Of a stretch of 44,575 nucleotides of DNA, positions 1-7,027 are shown one piece after another. The first letter of the stretch is position 1. Each line of letters opens with the position of its first letter. The translations under genes and the position numbers were made by a program. The notes beneath the pieces are model-generated. The model was not told the origin of the DNA. It saw only the letters and a program-made list of their open reading frames with translations, and made no database searches. The DNA comes from CAYFHQ01 sp964342805 (GTDB taxonomy: Bacteria; Bacillota; Clostridia; Peptostreptococcales; Acidaminobacteraceae), in assembly GCA_964342805.1 (NCBI GenBank), contig CAYFHQ010000020.1:1-44575 (forward strand). Direction: 5' to 3'.

Positions 1-334
1 CGATGGCCAGGGACCACACTACAGCCAAGAGGGTCCAACCCATCCAGCCCTTGAGGACGGTCAGGCAAACCGGTGTATAGGTCCCGGCGATCAGGACAAA
101 AATCATGGTATGGTCCACTCGCCTAAGGAGGCGGACAACGCTGTCTTTGGCCCGGACCCAGTGGTAGGTGGCCGATGCGCTATAGAGTAGGATCAGGCTG
201 ACCCCAAACACAATGGCACCCGCCAGGTAGTATCCATTGGCCTTCCAAATGGCCTGGAAAACCATAAAGACTAAGCCAGCAACAGACAGGAGGGCCCCAA
301 TAAGATGGGTGATGGTATTGACTGGTTCTTTCAT
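1..334 (-). CDS. Hemolysin III / PAQR-family membrane protein (partial, C-terminus off window)
   Basis: The reverse strand encodes 111 residues from an ATG at 334 and runs off the left edge. The visible part has hydrophobic helices at about residues 9-28, 37-56 and 74-92. Family landmarks are His10 followed by LIGA in helix 1, the SATYH motif at the end of helix 2, and RRVDHTMIF followed by IAGTYTP in helix 3. These are typical of the hemolysin III (HlyIII/YqfA, PAQR-like) family of seven-helix proteins; conserved His, Ser and Asp residues in these motifs are thought to bind metal. The biochemical role in bacteria is poorly defined, and haemolysis should not be assumed. A strong sigma-A promoter and a three-half-site operator candidate lie upstream (391-446). 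The gene is divergent from the DUF1836 gene. Confidence 0.85.
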   Translation of the reverse strand, partial: MKEPVNTITHLIGALLSVAGLVFMVFQAIWKANGYYLAGAIVFGVSLILLYSASATYHWVRAKDSVVRLLRRVDHTMIFVLIAGTYTPVCLTVLKGWMGWTLLAVVWSLAI

Positions 335-390
335 TTTAAACACAGGATCACCGTCCTTTTTCTGAGTATGTAAGGGTATTTCTAAACAAC

Positions 391-418
391 GTAGTATTCA
401 TTACTACTTCACGTAGTA
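391..418. promoter_or_regulatory. Operator candidate: three alternating GTAGTA/TACTAC half-sites
   Basis: Half-sites GTAGTA (391-396), TACTAC (402-407) and GTAGTA (413-418) alternate in orientation. Their starts are exactly 11 bp apart, about one helical turn. The third overlaps the -10 hexamer of the leftward hemolysin III-like promoter and the other two lie at or just past its predicted start, as expected for a repressor site. The binding protein is unknown. Confidence 0.5.
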
Positions 419-446
419 TTATATCCATAAACCCACATTCTGTAAA
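418..446 (-). promoter_or_regulatory. Sigma-A promoter of the hemolysin III-like gene
   Basis: On the reverse strand, TTTACA (446-441) and a perfect TATAAT (423-418) are separated by 17 bp. The predicted start is near 411, giving a leader of about 75 nt. Confidence 0.7.
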
Positions 447-457
447 GGTGAATCTGG

Positions 458-486
458 TTAAATTCTCCTGAGAAAAAGTGTATAAT
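458..486 (+). promoter_or_regulatory. Promoter candidate of the DUF1836-isochorismatase operon
   Basis: A perfect TATAAT (481-486) lies 17 bp after a weak TTAAAT (458-463). The predicted start near 493 would leave a very short leader that holds the GGAGGGG ribosome site at 495-501. Confidence 0.5.
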
Positions 487-505
487 GAGACCATGGAGGG
501 GCCAC

Positions 506-1027
506 ATGAATGAACGAATAGAAAAAATGCTCGCTGGACAGAGCATTCCCGTAGAGGATATTCCAAAGATTGACCTGTACATGGACCAACTCTTGGGCCT
601 GTTTGAAGACCATTTTGATTCTTTTAGACGGACGGACGAGGACAAGATCCTCACCAAGACTATGATCAACAATTACGTTAAGGCCAAGGTGGTCATGCGA
701 CCGGAAAAGAAGAAATATGGTATTGACCATACAATTCAGTTGGCCATGCTCTACCAACTCAAGGGCGTGCTATCCATCCACGACCTACACACCCTGAACC
801 AGGGCATTGGCAAGGTGGACGGAAGCCTGGAAGAGGTCTATAGGGAGTTCCTGGCCATGGAAGAGGAAACCCTCACAGACATGGGCACCTATTTGGAGCA
901 GTACAAGTCTGACCTGAGTGCCGATGATAAAATGCGCATGATCTCAAAATTACTCATTGAGTCCAGCATTAAAAAGCGATTGGCTGAAATGCTACTGGAT
1001 GAGTTTGAAGAGACCCTAACGGAATAG
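506..1027 (+). CDS. DUF1836 domain-containing protein
   Basis: A 173-residue soluble protein. I chose the ATG at 506 over the in-frame ATG at 485 because GGAGGGG sits at 495-501; the upstream ATG lies inside the promoter. Residues about 40-95 match the DUF1836 core: ILTKTMINNYVKAKVV, then KKKYGIDHTIQLAMLYQLK and LSIHDLHTLN, a winged-helix-like arrangement in which the helix after ILTKTMINNY resembles a recognition helix. The C-terminal 80 residues are charged and helical, with no membrane segment. The family is common in Bacillota and is often annotated as a putative transcriptional regulator, but no regulon is established. It is followed 23 nt later by the isochorismatase-fold gene, so the two are probably cotranscribed. 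Confidence 0.8.
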   Translation: MNERIEKMLAGQSIPVEDIPKIDLYMDQLLGLFEDHFDSFRRTDEDKILTKTMINNYVKAKVVMRPEKKKYGIDHTIQLAMLYQLKGVLSIHDLHTLNQGIGKVDGSLEEVYREFLAMEEETLTDMGTYLEQYKSDLSADDKMRMISKLLIESSIKKRLAEMLLDEFEETLTE

Positions 1028-1050
1028 AGTAGGAATAAGGAGGTTTTTCC

Positions 1051-1536
1051 ATGAGAGCAGCATTCCTGGTCATCGACGTCCAAAAGGCCTTTATTAAACA
1101 TATGGGCCAAGACAAACTGGACCTCATGTTGGAGTACATCAACGAAGTGTCAGAGATGTTCAGAAAGGCCAAGTGCCCTGTGGTCATGATCCAAGACCTT
1201 GAAGCCGGTGACGGTCCTGGTTCAAGGGGCTTTGAACTGGTTGACGGCCTTCATGTCCATTCTGAGGACTACCGGGTTGAGAAGGCCTTTAGCAACAGCT
1301 TCTGGAAAACCGGTCTGGAGGAATACCTGAAAAAAGAGGAGATTGAATTTCTGGTGATCAGCGGTTTTGCTGCTGAGTACTGTGTCCTCTTCACCTACAA
1401 TGGGGCAGACGAAAGAGGCTTCAAACCAGTGATCCTGCAAAATGGTGTTGCTGGGATCAGTGAGGTTGGAGAGCAATCCTTGATTACCCACCGCAACCTT
1501 ATTAGCTTTGTGGCCATTGAGCACATGTTAGGCTAA
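1051..1536 (+). CDS. Isochorismatase-family cysteine hydrolase
   Basis: A 161-residue protein with the fold of nicotinamidases and isochorismatases. The catalytic triad is visible: Asp9 in FLVIDVQ, Lys78 in RVEKAF, and Cys111 in SGFAAEYCVLFT. The length suits the small cysteine-hydrolase branch rather than PncA, which is normally longer and carries a metal-binding DxHxxH; that motif is not present here. A nucleophilic-cysteine hydrolase acting on an amide or similar substrate is the safest reading, with the substrate unknown. AAGGAGG at 1039-1045 precedes the ATG, and a strong terminator follows at 1568. Confidence 0.85.
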   Translation: MRAAFLVIDVQKAFIKHMGQDKLDLMLEYINEVSEMFRKAKCPVVMIQDLEAGDGPGSRGFELVDGLHVHSEDYRVEKAFSNSFWKTGLEEYLKKEEIEFLVISGFAAEYCVLFTYNGADERGFKPVILQNGVAGISEVGEQSLITHRNLISFVAIEHMLG

Positions 1537-1567
1537 GGGCATACAACCGCTTCCCAAAACAAACAAA

Positions 1568-1606
1568 GCAACAGCGTCTTCACAAACGCTGTTGCCTCTT
1601 TATTTG
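1568..1606 (+). terminator. Intrinsic terminator of the DUF1836 operon
   Basis: A perfect 10-bp stem, GCAACAGCGT (1568-1577) with its complement at 1586-1595, has an 8-nt loop and is followed by a T-rich CTCTTTATTT. Confidence 0.85.
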
Positions 1607-1644
1607 TCCTTTTTGCGTAAAGAACCAGTCCCAGTAACCGACCA

Positions 1645-3084
1645 CTATACCAGGGGTAGCCGTATAAAAATCTGTGTCCCCTCACCCAGTTGACTCTTGA
1701 CTTCTAAGCTACCTCCATGGGCCTCAACGATGGTCTTCACAATGGTTAGGCCCACCCCGTCCCCACCTGCAAATTTGCCTTTTGCAGAAACAGACCGATA
1801 GTGCCGTTCAAAAATATGGGGGAGGTCCACAGGGTCAATGCCCATACCCTGGTCAGCAACCTGAATGGTAAGCTGGCCCTTCAGTTCATGGTCATTGCTC
1901 CCCTTAATGGCCAGGTCATTTTCCTCAAGCCCAGTAACACGGGCACTCAAAATAGTTTCCATCCCTGAGGAACTATACCGCAGGGCATTCTCTAAAACAT
2001 TTATCAGGACACGCTTGATCTGACTGGGATCAAAGGACTGGACCAAGTCAAGGTCATGACCCAAGTCCACATTCAATACTTGGCCAGCAGCCTGGAACCG
2101 GGGAAGGCATTGCTTGTAGCAATCCTGCAAGAAGTCTCCCACATGCACCTCTTCCCGCTTAACCGTCCAGGTGTCTGACTCCAGATCTTCCACCTCTTTT
2201 ATTTTTTCAGCCAAATGATGAATCCGGTCCAGCTCCGATTGGAGCAAGCCCATTCGATCTGCATCCAGTTCCCACACTCCATCGTGGATGGCCTCCAAAT
2301 GGGACCGCATGATGGTCAGCGGGGTCCGTATTTCATGGGAGAGGTTGGTGGAAATGGCCTTGCGAAGGGCCTTTTGCTCTACCAAGGATTCTTGCAAATA
2401 CCGGAGGGTCTCCCCCAATTCATGGAGTTCCTTGGTCCCCTGTCCTGTTGGAATATCAACATCCAGTTGGCCTTTGTGTAGGGCAGTAGCGGCAAGGCGC
2501 ATCTTTTTAAGGGGGTCTGTAACCCGCTTGGAAGAAACCACACTAATCCCCACAACAACAAGGATGGATATGGCCACGGAAAGGACGATACTGCGGAGGA
2601 CATTGGCCCGAAAGGCAATATCCGACTCCGTTAACATGCCCGCAGGCACATAGCCGATTTCCATACGCCCTATGTTTTCCCCATTCCAAATCAGGGTCCT
2701 GGCATCCACTTGAATGGAGGTGGTCCAGCCGTTGCCCCATCCATTGCCTCGACCCCGCATGATACCCATATGGCCCTGGTTGGCCGTCGTTCGGTCATTT
2801 AGCCAAATCAACTCACCAGCCTGGTCCCACAGGGTCACCCGAAACCCCTCTGCCAGCCCGGAACTATACAAGAGTTGCAGTTGACCCCGATCCCAGTTTT
2901 TTTCTTGTTTATATAGGTCAATGACCAGTTCCGTTAACTGGTCTCGCCTTTGGTTTTCAGCATCTGCCTTGTAGGTCTCAAACTGTTGGTCAAACCGCCA
3001 ATTGAGGGTCCCATACAGAATCGCGGCATTGACCACAACAATCACGACCATCCACAACAAGAGGACGGAACGATAACTTTTCAT
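1645..3084 (-). CDS. Membrane sensor histidine kinase (BaeS/PhoR-like)
   Basis: A 479-residue kinase. Transmembrane helices at about 8-28 and 165-185 enclose an extracytoplasmic region of about 135 residues containing a Gly/Trp/Arg-rich stretch near residues 108-122. A HAMP domain follows (about 186-240), then HisKA with phosphoacceptor His250 in LSHEIRTP. The HATPase domain is intact: N box NVLENALRYS, G1 DQGMGI, F box IFERHYR and G2 GDGVGLTIVK. Its ATG directly abuts the TAA of the response-regulator gene, and the GGGAGG ribosome site is inside the end of that gene, so the two are translationally coupled. It presumably phosphorylates that regulator. The signal is unknown; the small exported protein upstream in the operon is a candidate partner. 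Confidence 0.92.
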   Translation of the reverse strand: MKSYRSVLLLWMVVIVVVNAAILYGTLNWRFDQQFETYKADAENQRRDQLTELVIDLYKQEKNWDRGQLQLLYSSGLAEGFRVTLWDQAGELIWLNDRTTANQGHMGIMRGRGNGWGNGWTTSIQVDARTLIWNGENIGRMEIGYVPAGMLTESDIAFRANVLRSIVLSVAISILVVVGISVVSSKRVTDPLKKMRLAATALHKGQLDVDIPTGQGTKELHELGETLRYLQESLVEQKALRKAISTNLSHEIRTPLTIMRSHLEAIHDGVWELDADRMGLLQSELDRIHHLAEKIKEVEDLESDTWTVKREEVHVGDFLQDCYKQCLPRFQAAGQVLNVDLGHDLDLVQSFDPSQIKRVLINVLENALRYSSSGMETILSARVTGLEENDLAIKGSNDHELKGQLTIQVADQGMGIDPVDLPHIFERHYRSVSAKGKFAGGDGVGLTIVKTIVEAHGGSLEVKSQLGEGTQIFIRLPLV

Positions 3085-3753
3085 TTACTCGCCTCCCATT
3101 CGGTACCCCACCCCGTAGACTGTTTGAATCAACTTGCCTGCAGAACCTAACTTTTTCCGAATATTTTTCACATGGACGTCTATGGTTCGATCGTAGACCC
3201 CCGCTTCTTCATCGAAAACCCGCTCTAAGAGCTCTCTTCTAGAGAATACCCGTTTGGGGTGGAGGACAAGCAAGTGGAGCAACTGAAATTCCTTGGCCGT
3301 CAATTTCACTTCTTGACCAGCCACCTGACAAGCCATGGTTTCCACTGTAAGACTCAAGGACCCATGGACTAGATGCGCCCGCTCTGTCCCACCACTTCTA
3401 CGCAAAAGTGCCCGCACCCGGGCCATCAACTCCCGGTTCCCAAAGGGTTTTGTGACATAGTCGTCGGCCCCTAAGTCTAGGCCTTCAACACGGTCTGACT
3501 CCGTCACTTTGGCCGTAAGCAGGATGACAGGGAGGCTATCATCCTTATCCCTCAACGTCTTCAAGACTTGTTCTCCACTGACCATGGGCATCATCCGGTC
3601 GAGGATCATGAGGTCTACCTTGTGGTCCTCAAGCGTTTGTAAGGCTTCCATCCCATTCTCAGCCTCTAGGACCCTGTGGCCCTCTTCTTTCAAGTAGGCT
3701 ACAATTACTGCCCGGATTTGTTTTTCATCGTCCACCACTAGAATGTTGGCCAT
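3085..3753 (-). CDS. OmpR/PhoB-type response regulator
   Basis: A 222-residue regulator. The receiver domain (about 1-115) has the acidic pair Asp8/Asp9 in VVDDEK, phosphoacceptor Asp52 in LMILDRMMP, Thr in LLTAK, and Lys in YVTKPF. The C-terminal winged-helix domain (about 128-222) ends with the usual IDVHVKNIRKKLG and TVYGVGYRMG. I took the start at 3753 (MANILVV), with GAGGTGG 3 nt upstream on the reverse strand, rather than the ATG 12 nt earlier. It is paired with the histidine kinase that follows directly. The T-run of a strong hairpin (3764-3797) ends only a few bases before its ribosome site, which suggests that expression depends on read-through from the two small genes upstream. Confidence 0.93.
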   Translation of the reverse strand: MANILVVDDEKQIRAVIVAYLKEEGHRVLEAENGMEALQTLEDHKVDLMILDRMMPMVSGEQVLKTLRDKDDSLPVILLTAKVTESDRVEGLDLGADDYVTKPFGNRELMARVRALLRRSGGTERAHLVHGSLSLTVETMACQVAGQEVKLTAKEFQLLHLLVLHPKRVFSRRELLERVFDEEAGVYDRTIDVHVKNIRKKLGSAGKLIQTVYGVGYRMGGE

Positions 3754-3763
3754 CTTCCACCTC

Positions 3764-3797
3764 AAAAAAGCTCGACTTCCTGGTGAAAGTCGAGCTT
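3764..3797 (-). terminator. Terminator/attenuator between the PepSY-like gene and the response regulator
   Basis: An 11-bp perfect stem (AAGCTCGACTT and its complement at 3787-3797) has an 8-nt loop. In the leftward direction it is followed by TTTTTT, which runs straight into the GAGGTGG of the regulator gene. It should set a ratio between the small upstream genes and the two-component genes. Confidence 0.8.
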
Positions 3798-3831
3798 AAA
3801 CTTACATTTTTATCCCTTAATAAGGGCTACC

Positions 3832-4254
3832 TTACTCAGCAAACCGACAACCGGGTCCACCGTATACACCAGGTCCTCCCTGGTATGTAGATCCGTTGAC
3901 ACGGCCACCTCGGCGGCCAAAGCCACCCTGCCATGCTGTACCAGTTTCACCGTCGACCATGACTCTTGAATGTAGGGTTTCACCATCCATCACATCAAAA
4001 GTATAGCCATGGTACATGGTGTATACTTCTGTGCCCAGGGTAAGTTCCCCTTCCAGACCTGCAACAAAGTCCTGTGCTTTTTCTTTGGCAGCTTCTTCAG
4101 AGATCCACTTGCTCTTGTCAATTTCTACTGCTACTGGGGTACCACCGTTATTCCAGCGGCCGTGGCCCCAACCCCTGGTCACTGTGTCGGCAAAGACTGG
4201 GACTGAAATCAAAACCAGACCCAATATCAGGACAACAACCATCATTTTTTTCAT
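3832..4254 (-). CDS. Exported PepSY-like small protein
   Basis: A 140-residue protein with a signal peptide (MKKMMVVVLILGLVL..., cleavage likely after VFA near residue 22). The mature protein starts with a Gly/Trp/His-rich segment (about 27-37), followed by a PepSY-like stretch (about 50-108) with SEEAAKEKAQDF, GYTFDVMDG and VMVDGETGTAW, and ends in a Gly/Arg-rich tail. The PepSY assignment is by pattern only. The AGGAGG ribosome site is clear. It is the second gene of an operon with a SHOCT protein, a response regulator and a histidine kinase, so it may be a periplasmic accessory or target of that system. The single Cys near the C-terminus (PGCRFAE) is not in a lipobox. Confidence 0.75.
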   Translation of the reverse strand: MKKMMVVVLILGLVLISVPVFADTVTRGWGHGRWNNGGTPVAVEIDKSKWISEEAAKEKAQDFVAGLEGELTLGTEVYTMYHGYTFDVMDGETLHSRVMVDGETGTAWQGGFGRRGGRVNGSTYQGGPGVYGGPGCRFAE

Positions 4255-4271
4255 GACAACCTCCTCCTTGT

Positions 4272-4511
4272 TTACTCGTCCTCTTGCAAGATGTCTAACT
4301 TTGACCGATACTCACTTTCATCGATCTCTCCCCTTGCAAACCGTTCCTTTACTAAAGCAATCGCCTTTTCTTGACGGTCCTTGCCCGGGGTGGACTTGTT
4401 AGACTTAATCACAAAGTAGGCAAGTGCTGCAATCACTAGCCAAAATCCAAGCATCATGATCCATCCACCTCCAAATCCTCCTAGGGAACATCCACGACTT
4501 AACCACATCAT
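4272..4511 (-). CDS. SHOCT domain small membrane protein
   Basis: A 79-residue protein starting at one of two adjacent ATGs (4511 or 4508); AAAGGA lies 9 nt upstream. A Gly-rich N-terminus leads into one transmembrane helix (about 17-34, MMLGFWLVIAALAYFVI). A cytoplasmic basic linker and a C-terminal SHOCT motif follow (ALVKERFARGEIDESEYR, about residues 51-70). SHOCT is a short helical oligomerisation element commonly found at the C-terminus of small membrane proteins. It is the first gene of the operon with the PepSY-like protein and the two-component system. Longer in-frame starts up to 4604 are rejected because they lie in the promoter/terminator region. Confidence 0.8.
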   Translation of the reverse strand: MMWLSRGCSLGGFGGGWIMMLGFWLVIAALAYFVIKSNKSTPGKDRQEKAIALVKERFARGEIDESEYRSKLDILQEDE

Positions 4512-4569
4512 GTTCTCACGTCCTTTCATATTTAGAATACCTTGCGCTTGTGAAGGAAATATGAAGGAC

Positions 4570-4606
4570 AAAAAGAAAAAGTGGACAGCATTTTTGCTGT
4601 CCACTT
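4570..4606 (-). terminator. Terminator downstream of mscS
   Basis: A 12-bp perfect stem (AAGTGGACAGCA with its complement at 4595-4606) and 4-nt loop are followed leftward by TTTTTCTTTTT. It separates the thyX-like/mscS unit from the two-component operon. Confidence 0.88.
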
Positions 4607-4680
4607 GAGATCCTAGAAAACTCTCTTACTGTCTAGAATACGGAATCTGTACGATTGATTTCCGGCTTCTTTCGGACGCC

Positions 4681-5487
4681 TTATCCCTGCTTAACGATAT
4701 GTACTGCATGGGGGTAAGGAATGTCAATCTTTGCAGCGTCCAGGGCGTCTTTAACCTCTTCCATGAGGTCAAAATAAACCGTCCAGTAGTCACTGGCATT
4801 GACCCATACACGGACCGTAAAATCTAAAGATGACGCCCCATGCCCACTGAGTCTGATAAAGGGCTCGGGGTCTGTTAAAACAGCTTCATGTCCTTCAATC
4901 ACCCTTGAAATGACTTCTTTAACATGGCCTATTTCTGCGTCATAACCCACGCCAAAGACCAGGTCAACCCGCCGGGTATCGTTAACAGAGTAGTTGATCA
5001 CACTGGCATTGGACAGGGCCCCATTGGGAATAATGACAGTCCGATTGTCCGGTGTGGTCAGTTGGGTGTTAAAGACGGTAATGTCTTTGACAGACCCACT
5101 GTAGCCCGCTCCTTCAATAAAGTCTCCCACCCGGAAGGGTTTGAGGAGTAGGATCAGTACACCACCAGCTATGTTGCCCAGGCTCCCTTGCAGGGCCATG
5201 CCCACAGCAAAGCCCATGGCACCCAGGAGGGCTATGATGGATGTGGTTTCCACACCAAAGATCCCCAATAACATGATAAAGAGAATCCCTTTTAGACCTA
5301 TGTTGGTCACCGACCGCATAAAGGATCGTAGGGAGGGGTCCACGTCTAAGTGGAGGAGCATTCTCTCCACCCGCTTGGTCAACCAGCTAGCAACCCGCCA
5401 ACCAATAACCAATAATAATAAAGCACCGATGATCTGCTGGGCCCACTGGACCCCCACCGTTTGTAATTGTCCCATAACCTGTTCCAT
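4681..5487 (-). CDS. mscS: Small-conductance mechanosensitive channel (MscS family)
   Basis: A 268-residue protein of the usual E. coli MscS length. Three N-terminal helices are visible (about 17-36, 63-80 and 86-118). The third is the Gly/Ala-rich pore helix, with GAMGFAVGMALQGSLGN and then AGGVLILLLKPFRVGD. The beta domain follows (VKDITVFNTQLTTPDNRTVIIPNG) and then the C-terminal alpha/beta cytoplasmic cage. It would release solutes on hypo-osmotic shock. AAGGAGGG precedes the ATG. It starts 9 nt after the tandem ThyX-like gene, so the two are probably cotranscribed. Confidence 0.95.
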   Translation of the reverse strand: MEQVMGQLQTVGVQWAQQIIGALLLLVIGWRVASWLTKRVERMLLHLDVDPSLRSFMRSVTNIGLKGILFIMLLGIFGVETTSIIALLGAMGFAVGMALQGSLGNIAGGVLILLLKPFRVGDFIEGAGYSGSVKDITVFNTQLTTPDNRTVIIPNGALSNASVINYSVNDTRRVDLVFGVGYDAEIGHVKEVISRVIEGHEAVLTDPEPFIRLSGHGASSLDFTVRVWVNASDYWTVYFDLMEEVKDALDAAKIDIPYPHAVHIVKQG

Positions 5488-5496
5488 AGTCCCTCC

Positions 5497-6888
5497 TTAT
5501 TTCTTTTCCATCCGGTTCATCCGAAGCCCTGTCACTGCCTTTTCCCAAGGTACATAGGCCTCTTCCAAGGCCTGGACGACAAACCGTATTTCGTCCTGGG
5601 CATGGGCGTCCGCCCGCAGGGTAATGAAGTGGCTCATGGCATAAAGATTGCCGAAGAACCGAGACGGTCGGTTGTTGGCATTGAGTATAACGTAGGGTGT
5701 GATCGTCTGCAAACCCGCATCTTTAAACCGGTCTGAAAGGTCGCAAGACTCCTGGTAGGCCCGGATCAATATCTCCTTGGCCTCTTTCCCTTCTGGGGTG
5801 TCACTGTGTTCGACCAGTTCTGGCGGAAGCATGAGTCCATAGTCCACGTCGGGGAAGTAGGGTTGAATTTGGAAGGCCCGGTGGCGTATGAGTTGGTGGT
5901 GGCAGCCTTCGCTGGTCAGTAGGTCCACTGAAAGACCCTTTTCCTTAAAGGTTTTGGGGAGGTCGTCAAAGCGACTCATGAGGGCCAGGTCTCCTGCTGC
6001 CTCTTGGTCTTCATGGGTCCATTCCACAGCCCCTTCCACCACCACGACAGGTCTATCATAAATCTGTCTAGGCTTGATGGTTGGATGCTTGCGTTTAAAA
6101 GAGCCTTGAATTCTGGACTTGCCAAAGGCGGTGGGCTCCACGTGCTTAACCATGCCGTAAGAAACCTTGGCACCCTCGTTTTTCATTTCCTCTGCCGTGT
6201 CTACGGCTTCCTGGCATAGGCCCTCGTGGGAAAACAGCTCAGACAAGCCGTCACAAAAGGCCCGCAGGTTAACTGCTATGCCCATATTGGACTTCACCGA
6301 CAAGGGGAGGACATTTCTAGCATTTTCAAAGGCCAGTTTCTCCACGTCCCCCTTTTTCATGTGGGGGAACTTGTCCGTCAAGACCTTGCGCATGAGGACC
6401 ATCATACGCTCATAATCCTTAAACCGCGCCTGGGTAAAGGCTGTATATTCTTTGGTGAGTGTTTGAGACCCTTCCAGTTCCTTGGGGGTCACATAATCCT
6501 TGGGTGGATTGTAGCGTTGGGAGTACTCAATATAACTCCAAAAGGCGTTGTTGTTCAGGGTTTCAATCCGCTCTGTAAACCACCGACTCTTGTTTTCAAT
6601 GCACATTTGCAGGTGGTCAAGTTCCTTGATTGAACTGTGGCCATAGTTGACTCCCCACTTTTCCATGAAGCCATTGGCCACCACATAAGAATGCTCAAAC
6701 TGCTGGTAGATATCTTCCTTGGGAAGGTTGATCATGTCTGACTCCACCATGTGGATCAGGTCTTCTCGGAAGCCCTCTTTTTGACGGGACACCTTGCTCA
6801 TTAGCATGGCCCCAAGGACAGATGGTACCTTGGGTATAAAAACATCTTTGCTGGTATTGGTCATTAGATTGGTATATGTATTTTCCAA
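5497..6888 (-). CDS. Tandem ThyX-like (flavin-dependent thymidylate synthase family) protein
   Basis: A 463-residue protein made of two ThyX-like halves, about twice the length of a standard ThyX. The first half (about 60-240) has GHSSIKELDH, KSRWFTERIE and YSQRYNPP. The second half (about 275-440) has EGCHHQLIRHRAF and later ANNRPSRFFGNLYAMSHFITLR. The ThyX signature RHRxxS...SxR is divided: the RHR element is only in the second half and the SQRY element only in the first. The family makes dTMP from dUMP with methylene-tetrahydrofolate and FAD; whether this protein does so is open. I prefer a TTG start at 6888, six bases after a strong AAGGAGG, over ATGs at 6945 or 6909, which would place that site inside the coding region. 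It is probably in an operon with mscS. Confidence 0.8.
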   Translation of the reverse strand: MENTYTNLMTNTSKDVFIPKVPSVLGAMLMSKVSRQKEGFREDLIHMVESDMINLPKEDIYQQFEHSYVVANGFMEKWGVNYGHSSIKELDHLQMCIENKSRWFTERIETLNNNAFWSYIEYSQRYNPPKDYVTPKELEGSQTLTKEYTAFTQARFKDYERMMVLMRKVLTDKFPHMKKGDVEKLAFENARNVLPLSVKSNMGIAVNLRAFCDGLSELFSHEGLCQEAVDTAEEMKNEGAKVSYGMVKHVEPTAFGKSRIQGSFKRKHPTIKPRQIYDRPVVVVEGAVEWTHEDQEAAGDLALMSRFDDLPKTFKEKGLSVDLLTSEGCHHQLIRHRAFQIQPYFPDVDYGLMLPPELVEHSDTPEGKEAKEILIRAYQESCDLSDRFKDAGLQTITPYVILNANNRPSRFFGNLYAMSHFITLRADAHAQDEIRFVVQALEEAYVPWEKAVTGLRMNRMEKK

Positions 6889-7027
6889 AAGAAGCCTCCT
6901 TTTTTGCATACTCCTACATTTATTCCCCATTTCCCAGGGAATCATTCAGGGAAATGTAGTCTTTCGACGATACTTGTAGGCCCTAGTCGGGTACATATGA
7001 AATGATTATGCTATAGGACGTGATGAC

